A stretch of 64,000 bases of DNA, from NCBI GenBank assembly GCA_022315425.1, contig JAIUPT010000021.1, positions 1,302,001-1,366,000 on the forward strand, read 5' to 3'. The notes beneath the pieces were generated by a model. It had not been told where the DNA came from. It did no database searches and saw only the letters and a list, made by a program, of their open reading frames with translations. Below are positions 1 to 10,408 of this stretch, one piece after another. The first letter of the stretch is position 1, and each line of letters starts with the position of its first letter. A program made the translations under genes and the position numbers. This stretch comes from Pseudevernia furfuracea (lineage: Eukaryota > Ascomycota > Lecanoromycetes > Lecanorales > Parmeliaceae).

Positions 1-371
1 GCAGCGAACCGAGAAGTCTGAGATCTGTGGCTAGCTCTATGAGTCCGTCCGTTCGGGAAGACACCTCTGATGAGGAGAATGGAGATAGCAAGAGCAACGC
101 AGATGTTGAAGAGATAGATCTTGGGGACGGGACTTTGGAGTCCGAGAGCCATGGTGCTGCGGAGCAAGAGGTAGAAACGCCGGGAAACGGGTGGGACGAT
201 GAGGATGAAGGAGACATGTTGGAGAAAGAGCTGGAGCAGGAGCTAGAACGGCAGGCTGATCGGGATGCTGGTCATGGGAGGGCGAATGGTGCGAATGGTA
301 CAAACGGCGTGAACGGCACGTATACCAATAGAGTGTTGGAAGAGAGCTCCGAGGAAAGCGAGGAGGAATGA
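1..371 (+). CDS. 3' end of an acidic protein gene cut by the window edge
   Basis: The frame is open from base 3 to a TGA at 369-371, so only the C-terminal ~122 residues are visible and the start lies upstream of the window. The segment is Ser/Glu/Asp-rich, contains an acidic helix-like stretch (GWDDEDEGDMLEKELEQEL), an Asn-Gly low-complexity tract (GANGTNGVNG) and ends in Glu-rich sequence. A tail of this kind, with a W-D-D/E motif followed by an acidic E-L-E-Q-E-L helix, recalls the C-terminus of the RNA polymerase II CTD phosphatase FCP1, which binds TFIIF; this is resemblance only, since no catalytic domain is in view. It converges with the COG8 gene, whose stop is only 50 bp away. It could equally be another nuclear acidic protein. 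Confidence 0.5.
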   Translation, partial: SEPRSLRSVASSMSPSVREDTSDEENGDSKSNADVEEIDLGDGTLESESHGAAEQEVETPGNGWDDEDEGDMLEKELEQELERQADRDAGHGRANGANGTNGVNGTYTNRVLEESSEESEEE

Positions 372-420
372 GCCAGCAAAGTGTTGCTGTTAGGGCCAGG
401 CTCTCGTCTGATGATCCAAG

Positions 421-1902
421 CTATGCGTTCAACTTCGGCGACTTGATCCCATCTCCCAAACCGAAAGCCTTCCCACCCCGAACACTCCCACCACCACTGG
501 CTAGATTTTCCAATTTCCCAGCCAGGACCCGATGCTTTTTCATTACCTCCACCCACTCTCGATCTTCCTCGTCCTCATCTGCATTGTCATCATCCTGTCC
601 CAGATCAGCTAACAGTAAGCTAAAATCCCCACCTAACCTCCCTAGACTCCCAGCACAATACAGAACCTGCGTTAACAGACTCTCACGGGATGACTTGTCT
701 TGCACATTTGGGAGATATTGCTTTAGTGTTTCTTTGAGCAGACCCACGAGATGCAGAGGAAATGTTGCAAGAGCGGATGGTAGGGGTGACAGAGGATCTT
801 GCTGCTGCTGAGTTGGAGGAGTAGACTGCGGTGTAGACACACTTTTCAAGCCGAGTGACTTGAACTTCAAGCCCAGGTCTTCCGAAGCTGAGGCGTCTGG
901 ACCTGAGGGGAAGATACTTTTATACATTGAGACGATGGCGAAAGATTGTTCACGGAAGATCTCAATGTAGCGCTTGAGGTAGCGCTCTGTTTGTTGGCCG
1001 CCGGACCAGGCGTTGTTGGTAGTCTTTTTGGTAGTGGAATTGCTCTCTCGAAGTCGTATCGCAGTCTCCTGTTCTGCGAGGTCTCGGAGAGGATCGAGTG
1101 CCGAGAGCATAGAGACGAGAGTTGCGAGACGGCAGACTAGGAATAGAGCACCCAATGTCCCTTCCCGGTTGCTGCTATTACCGTCCAATTCTGGTGCTAC
1201 TCTTCGAAGCCATCCGATGGTTCGCATACCCGCTGCTAGTTTGATGTTTTGAGACCGTAGACTTGCAATGAGGTTCGAAGTCATCTCTTGCATAGCCTCT
1301 TCCGTCTGCTGGTATATCGAGCTCACGAGCTCGGAATCCTGGTAAAGCAGGTGTAGTCGCTTGATGTGCGAATGAAGGTCCAGTGCTGAGGCATAGTTGA
1401 CCGTGTTCGAAGCGCCCTGTGCCGTAGAGGATGATATAGCAGAAGCAAGTAGCGTAGGCAGATCCAGTATATCTGATAACCGGTCCACGTTCCTGGCCAT
1501 TAACAAAGCTTTCTTGCGCCGGTCCAGCACCTCATTCTCAGCACTTCTGCTGTATTTCTCCGAGAAAGCTACCGCTTGCTCGTCAAGTCTTGGTATCTCA
1601 TTTCGCAACCTTTCTGCTTCTGCGGCTAGCTGTGGTAGGCTTGTACGTAGACTCGAAAGATGATCTGATGATGCTACTATAGCGGGATTCGATCTAGCTG
1701 AGAGCGACTGTAGAGATAAGAGGGTCGTGTGGGATGACTGTGCCAGCGATTGAGGCTCCGTGGACGTCAGAGAGGCTAAAGGTAGAGTGGAGAGACGGTT
1801 CAGGTACTTTGCAGTGACCTGGTCTGATACGCTGGGGACCGGGCGTGGAGAGGCAGGCGTGTCGAAGTAGGGTACCAGTAGTTCGTACAAAGGATCTGCC
1901 AT
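421..1902 (-). CDS. cog8: Conserved oligomeric Golgi complex subunit 8 (Dor1 family)
   Basis: Single-exon 493-residue protein with an ATG at 1902-1900. The middle carries the sequence expected of fungal Dor1/COG8: MRTIGWLRRVAPEL, GTLGALFLVCRLATLVSML, then ERYLKRYIEIFREQSFAIV and MYKSIFPSG. COG8 belongs to lobe B of the COG tethering complex on Golgi membranes, where it helps capture retrograde intra-Golgi vesicles. The N-terminal third is predicted helical with heptad-like Leu/Ala spacing (residues ~60-130), as expected of a CATCHR tether. The C-terminus (after ~residue 345) is low in complexity, with a Q run, an acidic patch (DEDEEDRE) and a Gly-rich end, and is probably disordered. Length is within the usual fungal range. 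It is divergent from the PRKRIP1 homologue, with 238 bp between the two start codons. Confidence 0.85.
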   Translation of the reverse strand: MADPLYELLVPYFDTPASPRPVPSVSDQVTAKYLNRLSTLPLASLTSTEPQSLAQSSHTTLLSLQSLSARSNPAIVASSDHLSSLRTSLPQLAAEAERLRNEIPRLDEQAVAFSEKYSRSAENEVLDRRKKALLMARNVDRLSDILDLPTLLASAISSSTAQGASNTVNYASALDLHSHIKRLHLLYQDSELVSSIYQQTEEAMQEMTSNLIASLRSQNIKLAAGMRTIGWLRRVAPELDGNSSNREGTLGALFLVCRLATLVSMLSALDPLRDLAEQETAIRLRESNSTTKKTTNNAWSGGQQTERYLKRYIEIFREQSFAIVSMYKSIFPSGPDASASEDLGLKFKSLGLKSVSTPQSTPPTQQQQDPLSPLPSALATFPLHLVGLLKETLKQYLPNVQDKSSRESLLTQVLYCAGSLGRLGGDFSLLLADLGQDDDNADEDEEDREWVEVMKKHRVLAGKLENLASGGGSVRGGKAFGLGDGIKSPKLNA

Positions 1903-2140
1903 CTTTTACCAAAGCGACTTCGACTGTAAGACCGGAGAGTCAACTCCAGTCTACAGCCTCAATACAACAACCAGCTGTCATGTTTAGCTATTGTGTTGGT
2001 GGTGTGAAAGTGGGACGGGAAATCCTCGGCTTCAAAACACCGAAGTCCTCCGCTTGAGTCAACGTTCTTCGGTGAAACATATCTTCTCACACGGGAGCAA
2101 CTCTTGTTCTCAGCGGTCCTCGACCACAGCATTTACGAAA
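1903..2140. promoter_or_regulatory. Short bidirectional promoter between cog8 and the PRKRIP1-like gene
   Basis: The 238 bp between two divergent start codons must hold both 5' UTRs and core promoters. I see no clear TATA box. The inference of a shared promoter rests on geometry only. Confidence 0.5.
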
Positions 2141-2743
2141 ATGTCCGAACCCATCCCCGAATCCATCCCCACGTCCTCGGACCCGCGCTCCAAACGCCCT
2201 CTCAAACGCCGCGCCCTCACCCCCGTCACCCAACAAGCCTCCCAAGTCGACGCCCTCTTCGCCAAACCCGACCGCGACATCCCCATCCCCTCCTCCACCG
2301 CCCTCACAAAGAAGTCCACCCTCTCCGCCCCGCCAGAAATCGTTGCCAACGTCCAAGGCTCCAGCGCCGGCGCCGGCAGCGGGGAATTCCATGTGTATAA
2401 AGCGAGTCGGAGGAGGGAATATGAGAGGGTGAAGATGATGGACGAGGCCGTGGCGAGAGAGAAGGCGGACGAGGAGTTTGAGAGGAAGAGGGAAGAGATG
2501 AAGAAGAAGGATGAGGAGAAGACGGGGAAGAATAGGCGGAGGAGGGATAAGAAGAAGAATAAGGGCAAGGATGGGGATGGGGAGGCCGAAAATGGAAAGC
2601 AAGAAAAGAATACGAATGGGAATGGAAATTCTAACATCGGTCGTGTTGCTCTGCCCGGATCGAAGCAGGATGAGGAGTCGGGGGATGAGCTACCTGCTAC
2701 GACTGCAGAAGACGTTGGGGTTATTATTCACGATGATGATTGA
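2141..2743 (+). CDS. PRKRIP1-like (DUF1168) spliceosome-associated protein
   Basis: A 200-residue protein. The frame is open further upstream, to an ATG at 1991, but I chose the ATG at 2141 (context aaaATGtcc) because the family homology starts here and the upstream part looks like leader. The diagnostic block is LFAKPDRDIPIP, followed by PPEIVANVQGSSAGAGSGEF and HVYKASRRREYERVKMMDE (about residues 42-110), the conserved core of the DUF1168/PRKRIP1 family. The second half is a highly charged helix (EEFERKREEMKKKDEEK) running into a lysine/arginine-rich nuclear-localisation-type region and an acidic tail. In animals this protein is a component of the catalytic (C/C*) spliceosome, where its long helix bridges U2 snRNP and the Syf-type scaffold; a nuclear splicing role is inferred here. 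No introns. Confidence 0.85.
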   Translation: MSEPIPESIPTSSDPRSKRPLKRRALTPVTQQASQVDALFAKPDRDIPIPSSTALTKKSTLSAPPEIVANVQGSSAGAGSGEFHVYKASRRREYERVKMMDEAVAREKADEEFERKREEMKKKDEEKTGKNRRRRDKKKNKGKDGDGEAENGKQEKNTNGNGNSNIGRVALPGSKQDEESGDELPATTAEDVGVIIHDDD

Positions 2744-5700
2744 GGGCCGAGGCAGGGACGGAAATACGTGTTTCAAGCAGCTTCATATTCATTAATGCTC
2801 ATGCGAACAAGCTGGCATGCAAAACCATGGCAACAAACAGTGGAAGCAGCTCAGGACCGAAGATGGCGGAATTGAGAGCGACAATGACTGCTTAACTGAG
2901 GATCCAAGACAACACCTGGCATTTAGCTTCTTCCCAGAGCTTAGAGGTCTGGCTCACCCGAGTCACTTGCAAAACAGATACGGTGGCCTACCCTCAGCTA
3001 TCTGTGCACTCAAGCGCTGTTGTTAACTTTTAGCTAGGAGATTGACGATGACGAGTGTCCTGCTGGATACAGTCTGACTACAGGCGTTGATGTAGTGTTA
3101 TCAATGTTTTAGATAGCTTGTGATACTGCATGCTATTCTGCTTCCCCACATCCTGCCCTCGCAGCATGCCATCAGCCATGTCTCGGTATCCGCCTCACCC
3201 TCGTATCCCTGCTTCCCGCCATCCTCCATCCTCACCCAAGTGCAGGTTAGCTTCGACTCTGATCTCGTCTCCCAGTAGGTAGCCTCATTACCAAAAGAAC
3301 ACTATTTCTGAGCGCCTTGTTGTCAGCTTACCTCGACGAATGAGAAGAATGGAGAAGGCGGGAGCGCTTACCCGTGCTAATGCCCAGGTAAACGTGAAAG
3401 TGAAAGGATCATGTAGTCTAACTTCAATCCCCTCAGATGCCCTTGCAGGTACAAGTGCTGTAGTTTAAGACTTACCACCGTCGCAGCAGCTTCTGCTCTG
3501 GTGTCGAGGGAGATGGCCTTGGGAAAGGGGTCAATGGACGACGGCGAGAGGGCCCCTGAAGCCTGCACTGCAATTGGTAAGATCCCACGGAGATGCCGCA
3601 TGACAGAGGAGAGCTTGGAGGAGTCTGATGCATGAATCGAGGAATGGGAAGGGTGGTCAGCGGGCAGAAAAGTCGGTGAGGAGGGTGGTGTGGAAGAAAG
3701 AGAAAGTAAACAAGCGGGAGATGCCTTCTCATACACACGCAGGCAAAGTCTACAGACCCTCTCCTTCATCTTACCTCGATTTCCAAAGTCTCTCGGAAGA
3801 AAGGCAGCTGCCTGCGTCGGGGGTTAGGTAGTCTTTGGGAGGAGCATCTCAACGCTCATTCCGGTATTGAAAAGTCAATTGAAACCTTGGCGATCCTACT
3901 GACAGTGCTGTGCTCTACGGTTTCCATAGCTCACATTCAATGTCTATCAAAGAGGTAAGCCATGCTGAATGAAAAGCGGGAGCAGAGATCGCTTCTGCTA
4001 CCGACTACAGGGCCTTTCGAGGTACCACGGCTTACGATTCCGACTGTGCTAATACTATCATCGCTGCGAGGAAAGAGGCAGGAACGGGGGAGTGGCTGCA
4101 GATGCAGCTGTCTCAATGACTTTTGATCTGCTAATCTCAACAGGGCGAGTGCTCGTTCTTCGCGAGCCTGCTGACATGGCGTGCCATCATGCCAAAGACC
4201 CCAGGTAGGCTTGATAATCTTCTGCATAAGTACAATACCCAGTTCGGAACTATACTTGATTGCCTGAAACGACATCTACACTCCATCCCCTCCCTCCCCC
4301 AATCCCCTATCCCCCATCACCTAAAACAACGAGCCCGCACCCCCCTTGCTAAAAAGGTACGAATCCACGCCCATCATCCCCAAATGAAGCAACGCTTCCT
4401 CCCTTCACTCCTTCGTCAGGAGTGCACCTTTTATCGGTCAGCTACTGCACCCGAACCCAACGAACTACCCCGTCAAAAAAACCCCCCCTCCTTCAGATAT
4501 TCAACACCGATATCACTACTCCCAATGACGACCAATAATAGCAAATAACACTCACGACACGCCCCCCATTCTAAATCAAAGCCGAAAGATCCACTCCGGA
4601 TCCCAAGACGAAACCAGAGGGTTCCAAAAATGCACGGATCTGAATCCTGAAAGCTGCGTCGCCCGCACGGACTCCCAAAAAACGAATATCCACATCTCGA
4701 CTACATTCCGTCAAAGTCTCGTGCATGAGAAGGGTGCCGGGATATGGGAGAAAGGGATATCGTGACGGTTCCACGCGCGCGCGCGCGCTCTAATTAGATT
4801 GCGTTTGCTTGATTTGCCAAGTCGTCTTTTGAACTAGCTGGTCGAAGGAGGCCGGAACGGGGGCTCTTACTCTGTCGAACTTGAAGTCCTGCTGGTTCTT
4901 GTCTCGTTGATTGCTGTAAGTGACGTGATCGTGCGTGGTTCGGACCCTACATAAATCTAACCGGGTCTTTTCGCAGGTGATTTGCTGCGGTTATCTCACG
5001 ACTCACGACTCACTAGTGCTACGCATACTCCGTACCAGAGGTGTGAACCTTTTTGCAGCTAGCTCGACAGGTCGATTTCTTGTCAGGCCGTAGGATTGTC
5101 GCCGTCGAGACACTGCTTTTCGGCACAGGACTGAATGTGTCTGTGCTGAGCTTATGTGTAAGCGGGTGACTATTCTATTAGCTTTGCCCAGTGATGTGAT
5201 TATCTCCTGGTTTCGAAGACACAAGGTTTCCCGTCCAGACCTGTCAAGAACGTGGGTACCTCTCCACGTAAAACCCAGTCGACTCCCAAAACCCCCCCCC
5301 CCCTCTCTCTCTCTCTAGATCCTTCCTCCGGGGACTCCTCCACCTATGCATGTTTGGGGTTTTGGCGGATGCGGAGACCGGAGATGACCGTGGTTGGAAG
5401 GGAAGGTGTCGTTGCTGTTTGACCAACCCAGCCTCGGCATCCTCCGCCGCACCCATCGTGTTCCGGTACAGGATTCCCCTAATCCGAAGTTCATAGCGAG
5501 CCATCGCGGGATCTCTGGTAGTCACTGTGAACAGTAGATCAAAATGTCCCATATCAGTTCCCGGCCTTCCATCTTCCTTGCTAGAGCTGCATGAAGATTC
5601 GAATTATAGAGTATTGCGGAATGCAACCAGCGCAAATTGATGGTCTCGTGCTCAATGTTACATTGGTTTCTTTAGAATTTTCTCGGGTTGTTCCCTTCTG

Positions 5701-8100
5701 GGTTGAACCGTGTCGATCTGTTTCACAACATGGCCAACACGAAGTGTACGGCGCGTGGGAGGTTAGGGAAGTCGTAATAATAAAGAACCGGAAGAGGAAG
5801 GGCCAAGCCAGGCAGGAGAGACCGAAGACATCCGAAAGGCACCTCGGCAGGCAAAAAAGGATGACATGTCGTCCTGGAGCAGCGGGCTGTGCCAAAAGGA
5901 GGCCATGTTGGTATGCAACATGCGACATATTGCACTGGATCCGGTAAAGTTCCCGTGTGGCTTGCTGTTAGCTCAAGCCAATGAAGGCGGTGGCGGCGGA
6001 GAAAGGACGCCACGACGTGCCAAGCCTCAAGGCGATCTTTCCCTTCTTTTTTTTCTAAATCCAAGTGCATCTCCTCCTTCTTCCAAGCGAACACGCACAT
6101 CCTGGTACGAGGGTAGGTCGATACGGGCTGACCGTGCTACATTGGGAAGATGATAGCTGGATCGACAGAACTACTGTCGCTACAAACATATAGCCATGTG
6201 AAGCAACGGTGGACATGTGTACCACTGGGGTTCTCCCAGTAAAATTTAATACCAATCATTTCAAATCAAATCAAATCAAATCAAATCGAGACCACAGGTC
6301 AAACCAAGAGGCTTGCTTGTCCTGACTCCTTGGGCTTCAAGCCAGAATTCGCTGTTGTTCTGTATTTAGTGGAAGTTGATCAGTGATCAGATTCACTGAA
6401 TGTGCAAGCGCGTGTCGAGTCTGACTCTGAGTCTGAGTAGCGTTCCAACTTCCATCAACGAGAATTATGAAATCTGCAAGTCAACCGTCTCATTTGTTGG
6501 CGCTCCACCGAAAAGGGTTTGCGCTTCCAAATCTGCAGTGGTGCAGTCACAGTGGTAGTGAGTAGTGAGCAGCGACTGCTGACTACTGACTAGTGACCAA
6601 GATTCGCAGAATAAAATATGCACTCAGCTGCAGGCGGTTGGCTTTTTCGGACCCATGGAGACATTTCATGTCACCAGGCGCCGTCAGAAAGTCATCGACC
6701 AGGTTATGAATGCGCCGCATGGCCTGAGCCATCGGGAGGCGACAGCCACCGATCTGCTCGTCCACTGTTTGTCCATTCCTGGAAAAATTTAGTCACCCAT
6801 TTCACCAGGTGTCAATATGCGTCAACCCAGCTTGCATGAGTGCTGTTCGTGTTCGTGTGTTGAAGAGCGGTGTCAACTTGTACACTTGTCATAGTGGAGC
6901 TGGGGTTATGCTTGTAAAGAAAGAGATCCACTCCTGTACCAGAGAAGCAGGGCAAATTCGCGCAGAATCGAGCGAAGTTGTTGGTCGCCGTAAGAGGAGA
7001 CGCACAAGCTACATATCGTACCCAGTAGTACAGTACATGAATCAGGTAGTCCATCGGTAGGACCTTCTCTTTCATTATTATAATCCTACTGCGGAGTGCG
7101 CTCAAGTTGGTTCTTCTCCTCTCTTAGCAGTGCAGATCGATAAAGCTTGGCTGGCATGTTCGGAAAGCTGCCGAGAAGAAGAGAGAAAAAGGGCAAGATT
7201 TGTCGGCCAATGAAAAAATGATGTTACACATGAAACTCCTGTTTAGCCTGAGATGATAACATATTGAGCCCTGGAACGGTTATTTGAGCCAAGCATTATT
7301 AATGTAGATCAAGGAGATAATAATAGTCAAGTACTCTAATACTTTGACGATTAGTTATTGTAGTATTTTTATTTTGCCTGCCCATGACTGGCGCGTCGCG
7401 AAACATGTCTTGTAGGCTTGTAGGCTTGTAGCCAATCCGGGCTCGCCATCCGGGTAGAAAGGGAAAAGAGAATACCTAAGCACCAAACATTGGCCAAACA
7501 TTGGGCTAGGTAGGCTACAAGCCAAACTCCATGGTCATAAAGTACCTTATTATTAGTTGCTGCGATCCGAATCATCCTATCATCCTGCCTGGTCCACTCG
7601 GTCCTGCCTAGGACAAGCGTCATAAGCCTCCCCTCCCCGAATTGGCCGATCCCCCGTACCGTCAATACTTACGCATTCGACGATCTTTTCTTCATTCTTC
7701 TCTTCGCTCGCCTCTTGCCTCTTGCCTCTAAGGTAGTTCGCCCTCTTACCACTCTTACCACTTAAAACCTTGAACGATTAGGTATCCAACTCCTTAAACC
7801 CACCGACCATTCTCTACCTCCCAACCTTATCAACCTTGAAAGCCACGCGCGTAAAGATCGGCTGTTGCTGGCATAGCCTATTACTCTTTTCATTCGACAG
7901 AACAATCCTGGGACTACCTTACCTATTTACAATTCGACTCCTCCTTCCATTCTGCATCATTCTGCATCATTCCTTTCAAAGTAAGGTCACCGCACCTTCT
8001 TCTTCCGGATTGAAATATTCTCCGCCCTCCCTCCAAAAAGGTTGTACCTACCTACTTCAAAAAAATCATTCCACACTTCCGCTCAATTCACCCTCATCCT
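2744..8100. other. 5.4 kb gene-poor interval
   Basis: I found no reading frame here that resembles a known protein or that joins sensibly over splice sites. The ORFs present (for example 3769-3377 minus, 4189-4548 plus, 5591-5947 plus) are compositionally biased and unsupported. Short repeats stand out: (CG)n at ~4774-4788, a C-run followed by (CT)n at ~5292-5316, a pentanucleotide repeat at 6261-6285, and a short gcttgtag-type repeat near 7411-7432. The last ~350 bp are pyrimidine-rich, as is common for fungal leader regions, and probably contain the promoter and 5' UTR of the Q-rich gene. Confidence 0.5.
6261..6285. repeat. Pentanucleotide microsatellite (TCAAA)5
   Basis: Five perfect head-to-tail copies of tcaaa followed by a partial sixth. 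It lies in non-coding DNA. Confidence 0.9.
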
Positions 8101-8118
8101 ATGTCACCAATATCCTGA
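8101..8118 (+). promoter_or_regulatory. Upstream ORF of five codons ahead of the Q-rich gene
   Basis: An ATG at 8101 reads Met-Ser-Pro-Ile-Ser and stops at TGA 8116-8118, 21 bp before the downstream start at 8140. I saw no other ATG between about 7700 and 8140. If the transcript starts upstream of 8101, this short uORF would be met first and could lower translation or favour the later start at 8290. This is inference; the transcript start is not known. Confidence 0.4.
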
Positions 8119-8139
8119 AACCTCCACACCTCAGCACCA

Positions 8140-9675
8140 ATGTTGCTTACACTCAAACCTTTACAACAGCACGGGTTTGCAAATCCCTATGCAGCGTCAT
8201 CCACTCAACAACGTTCTCCCTCCTCTTACTACTCCTCACCCCCAAAGTCCGCTTCTCTTCCTCCTCTACCGGATAGCAAACCACAGAGAATGAGCACACC
8301 ACACCGAGGCTTGCCGCCTCCCTCGGCCATGGAAAGAAGTCTGCCATTACCTGAACGAGCTCCACAAACGACCGGTCTGTCATTGGCTTCCCTGCCTGCC
8401 GCGCCCTCACAATGGCAAGGAGGCCAGGACGAGTCAATGCGCACCTGGTTACAAGCCAAATCCGAGGAGGATCGACGTAAACAGGAGGAGGAAAAGACTC
8501 GACAAGAGGGTCTGAGGTTGGAGCAGCGGAAGGTCGAACAGAACATGCTACAGGAATCTCTGCGAGGCGGCATACCTCCACCAATGGTTCCCGTGATCTT
8601 TGCGAGCCTTGGGGCAGGAGGCAATGCTGCGCAAAGCCTGGAATGGGCCCAACATTACATGGCACAGCTCACTCTAGTGCAGCAGGCCCAAATTCAACAA
8701 CAGCAACAGCAACAGCAGCAGCAGCAGCAACAACAGCAGCAGCAACAGCAGCAGCAAGCTCAAGCCCAGGCTCAAGCCCAGATCCAGCAGCAGCCAGCAC
8801 ACTCCCAACTCCAACCTTCGCCAGAACAGCGCCGAGATACCCGTCTCCTCACCGGTCCAAACCCGAATCCCTATGGCGCGCAACAAATGCAGCCGCCGGC
8901 ACAGACTACGCCGATACAATCAGTGCAGCAGCCTCAAGCCAATGCGGGCTTCACACCCTCATACACAAACTCAGCTCTTTCTAGCGACCGCGTCAGGCCG
9001 CAACAAGCTCTACAAGCAGCTCCACCGACATCTAATCCACGCCCTTCTACTTCACAGTCCTCCTTATCTCGTCTCAACACCGGTGGTGATCTACATGTGC
9101 CCACTCAGGGAGCGTCCGCGGCTCTACAATTGACAGGCCAGCATCCTCTACAGCAAACGCAAACAAGCCAGCAGCAAGAGCAACCCTCGTCACCTCTGTA
9201 CTTTCATCATTGGCAACCGCCAGGTGACCAAGGGAAATCTAAAGATAAAGAGCAGGGAACACCATCAGGCAAGAGTGCGCACACATCTCCGAATACGCAA
9301 CCGCCAGGATCTCACCTGCGCTCCGAGTACACGACTTCGCCCAAAAAGCGCAAGGCTACCGGTTCGCACCAACCCGCGCCAACCCCCTCATCACACACGT
9401 CACCATCCTCTAACCAGCAAGGGGCATTGGGTTCAGGTTCTGGCCGACGCCGCCGACAAAATTCGAGGGCGAGCGATACTTCTTCCCGTGCGGCGCATGA
9501 AAGTGGGCGACCAAGTGTGGAGGGGGAGGCCGAAAGCAGCAGAGGTTCGGCGCATGCTGAAACACGCCACGCTCCAGGTCATCATGCGGCCGGTTCGGAT
9601 AACAGAGAAATGAAGGAGATAAGGCATGTATCACGGGATCTAAGCGAGCGAAGCAGTCCCAAACGGGAGCCATAA
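8140..9675 (+). CDS. Q-rich, disordered, probably nuclear protein conserved in filamentous fungi
   Basis: A 511-residue single-exon protein from the ATG at 8140. A second in-frame ATG at 8290 begins MSTPHRGLPPPSAM, and I think conserved homology starts there, so a 461-residue form is possible. After a Pro/Ser-rich start comes a charged helical block, MRTWLQAKSEEDRRKQEEEK and TRQEGLRLEQRKVEQ (~residues 99-133), then IPPPMVPVIFASLG, the most family-like part. A 21-residue polyglutamine run (codons 8695-8757) leads into a Gln-Ala repeat. The rest is Ser/Pro/Gln-rich, with basic clusters SPKKRKAT and GRRRRQNS that could act as nuclear localisation signals. I remember related fungal proteins of unknown function with the same charged block; a transcriptional co-regulator role is only a guess from composition. 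Confidence 0.75.
   Translation: MLLTLKPLQQHGFANPYAASSTQQRSPSSYYSSPPKSASLPPLPDSKPQRMSTPHRGLPPPSAMERSLPLPERAPQTTGLSLASLPAAPSQWQGGQDESMRTWLQAKSEEDRRKQEEEKTRQEGLRLEQRKVEQNMLQESLRGGIPPPMVPVIFASLGAGGNAAQSLEWAQHYMAQLTLVQQAQIQQQQQQQQQQQQQQQQQQQQQAQAQAQAQIQQQPAHSQLQPSPEQRRDTRLLTGPNPNPYGAQQMQPPAQTTPIQSVQQPQANAGFTPSYTNSALSSDRVRPQQALQAAPPTSNPRPSTSQSSLSRLNTGGDLHVPTQGASAALQLTGQHPLQQTQTSQQQEQPSSPLYFHHWQPPGDQGKSKDKEQGTPSGKSAHTSPNTQPPGSHLRSEYTTSPKKRKATGSHQPAPTPSSHTSPSSNQQGALGSGSGRRRRQNSRASDTSSRAAHESGRPSVEGEAESSRGSAHAETRHAPGHHAAGSDNREMKEIRHVSRDLSERSSPKREP
8695..8757 (+). repeat. Polyglutamine-coding CAG/CAA tract (21 codons)
   Basis: Twenty-one consecutive Gln codons mixing CAG and CAA, followed directly by alternating Ala-Gln codons. 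Interruption by CAA usually makes such tracts more stable in length than pure CAG. Confidence 0.9.
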
Positions 9676-10381
9676 CCTGGCTCCAAGCATTTTGACGAGT
9701 GGAAAAGGTGGAGGATTATTTGATTTCATCCCTCATGCAGGGTGGCAGGGCGACCTGTTATTTCCGTTGTGGCCCATTGTTTGGATCTGGCATTCTGACT
9801 AGCTTCTTACCTATACCCTTCGCGCGCATCTTACATTGCATTCGGTGGTATGCATCATGCAGGTGTGTTTGCATTTGTAGCCTATCAAATTCGCGCGGCA
9901 TTTATACGTCCTGGGGACGGCCGGGGGCGCAAGATTGAGTCTCTTGATTCTATTCGACAGCTCGCATTCTTTTGTACCATACTTTGATCTCGATAGCTAT
10001 ATATTTTTGATCTAGGGATCGCAGGAAATTCAAGGCAGAGGCAAGGGCCGTTGGGACTGCAGCTGCATGCATGCATTATCGTTTTGGCCACGAATTTGTT
10101 GGGGTGGAAATTACTTGTCATTTCGCTTGGCTTGGCCTGCATACAGCCCTCTTCCCATGCAGCAAAAAAAGACTAACAGTAAGCGAGTAAAATCCAAGTA
10201 TATACGCTTTGACGCATGGAAAAAGAAGAAGAAAAGAAGAGACATTTATGATTTGACAGTATTGACAAATGACAACCCTTTTTCTTTTGCTTTTTATTTT
10301 TTATTTTTTTATTTTTACCCATTTTTTAATGGGAGTCTGCAGTTGGCTGAGATAGCCGTTATGTTATGCATATGCGCTTAC

Positions 10382-10408
10382 TGCCGATCATGCCGATCAT
10401 GCCGATCA
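10382..10408. repeat. Three tandem copies of a 9-bp unit
   Basis: The unit tgccgatca occurs three times without a mismatch in non-coding DNA downstream of the Q-rich gene. No function is evident. Confidence 0.8.
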
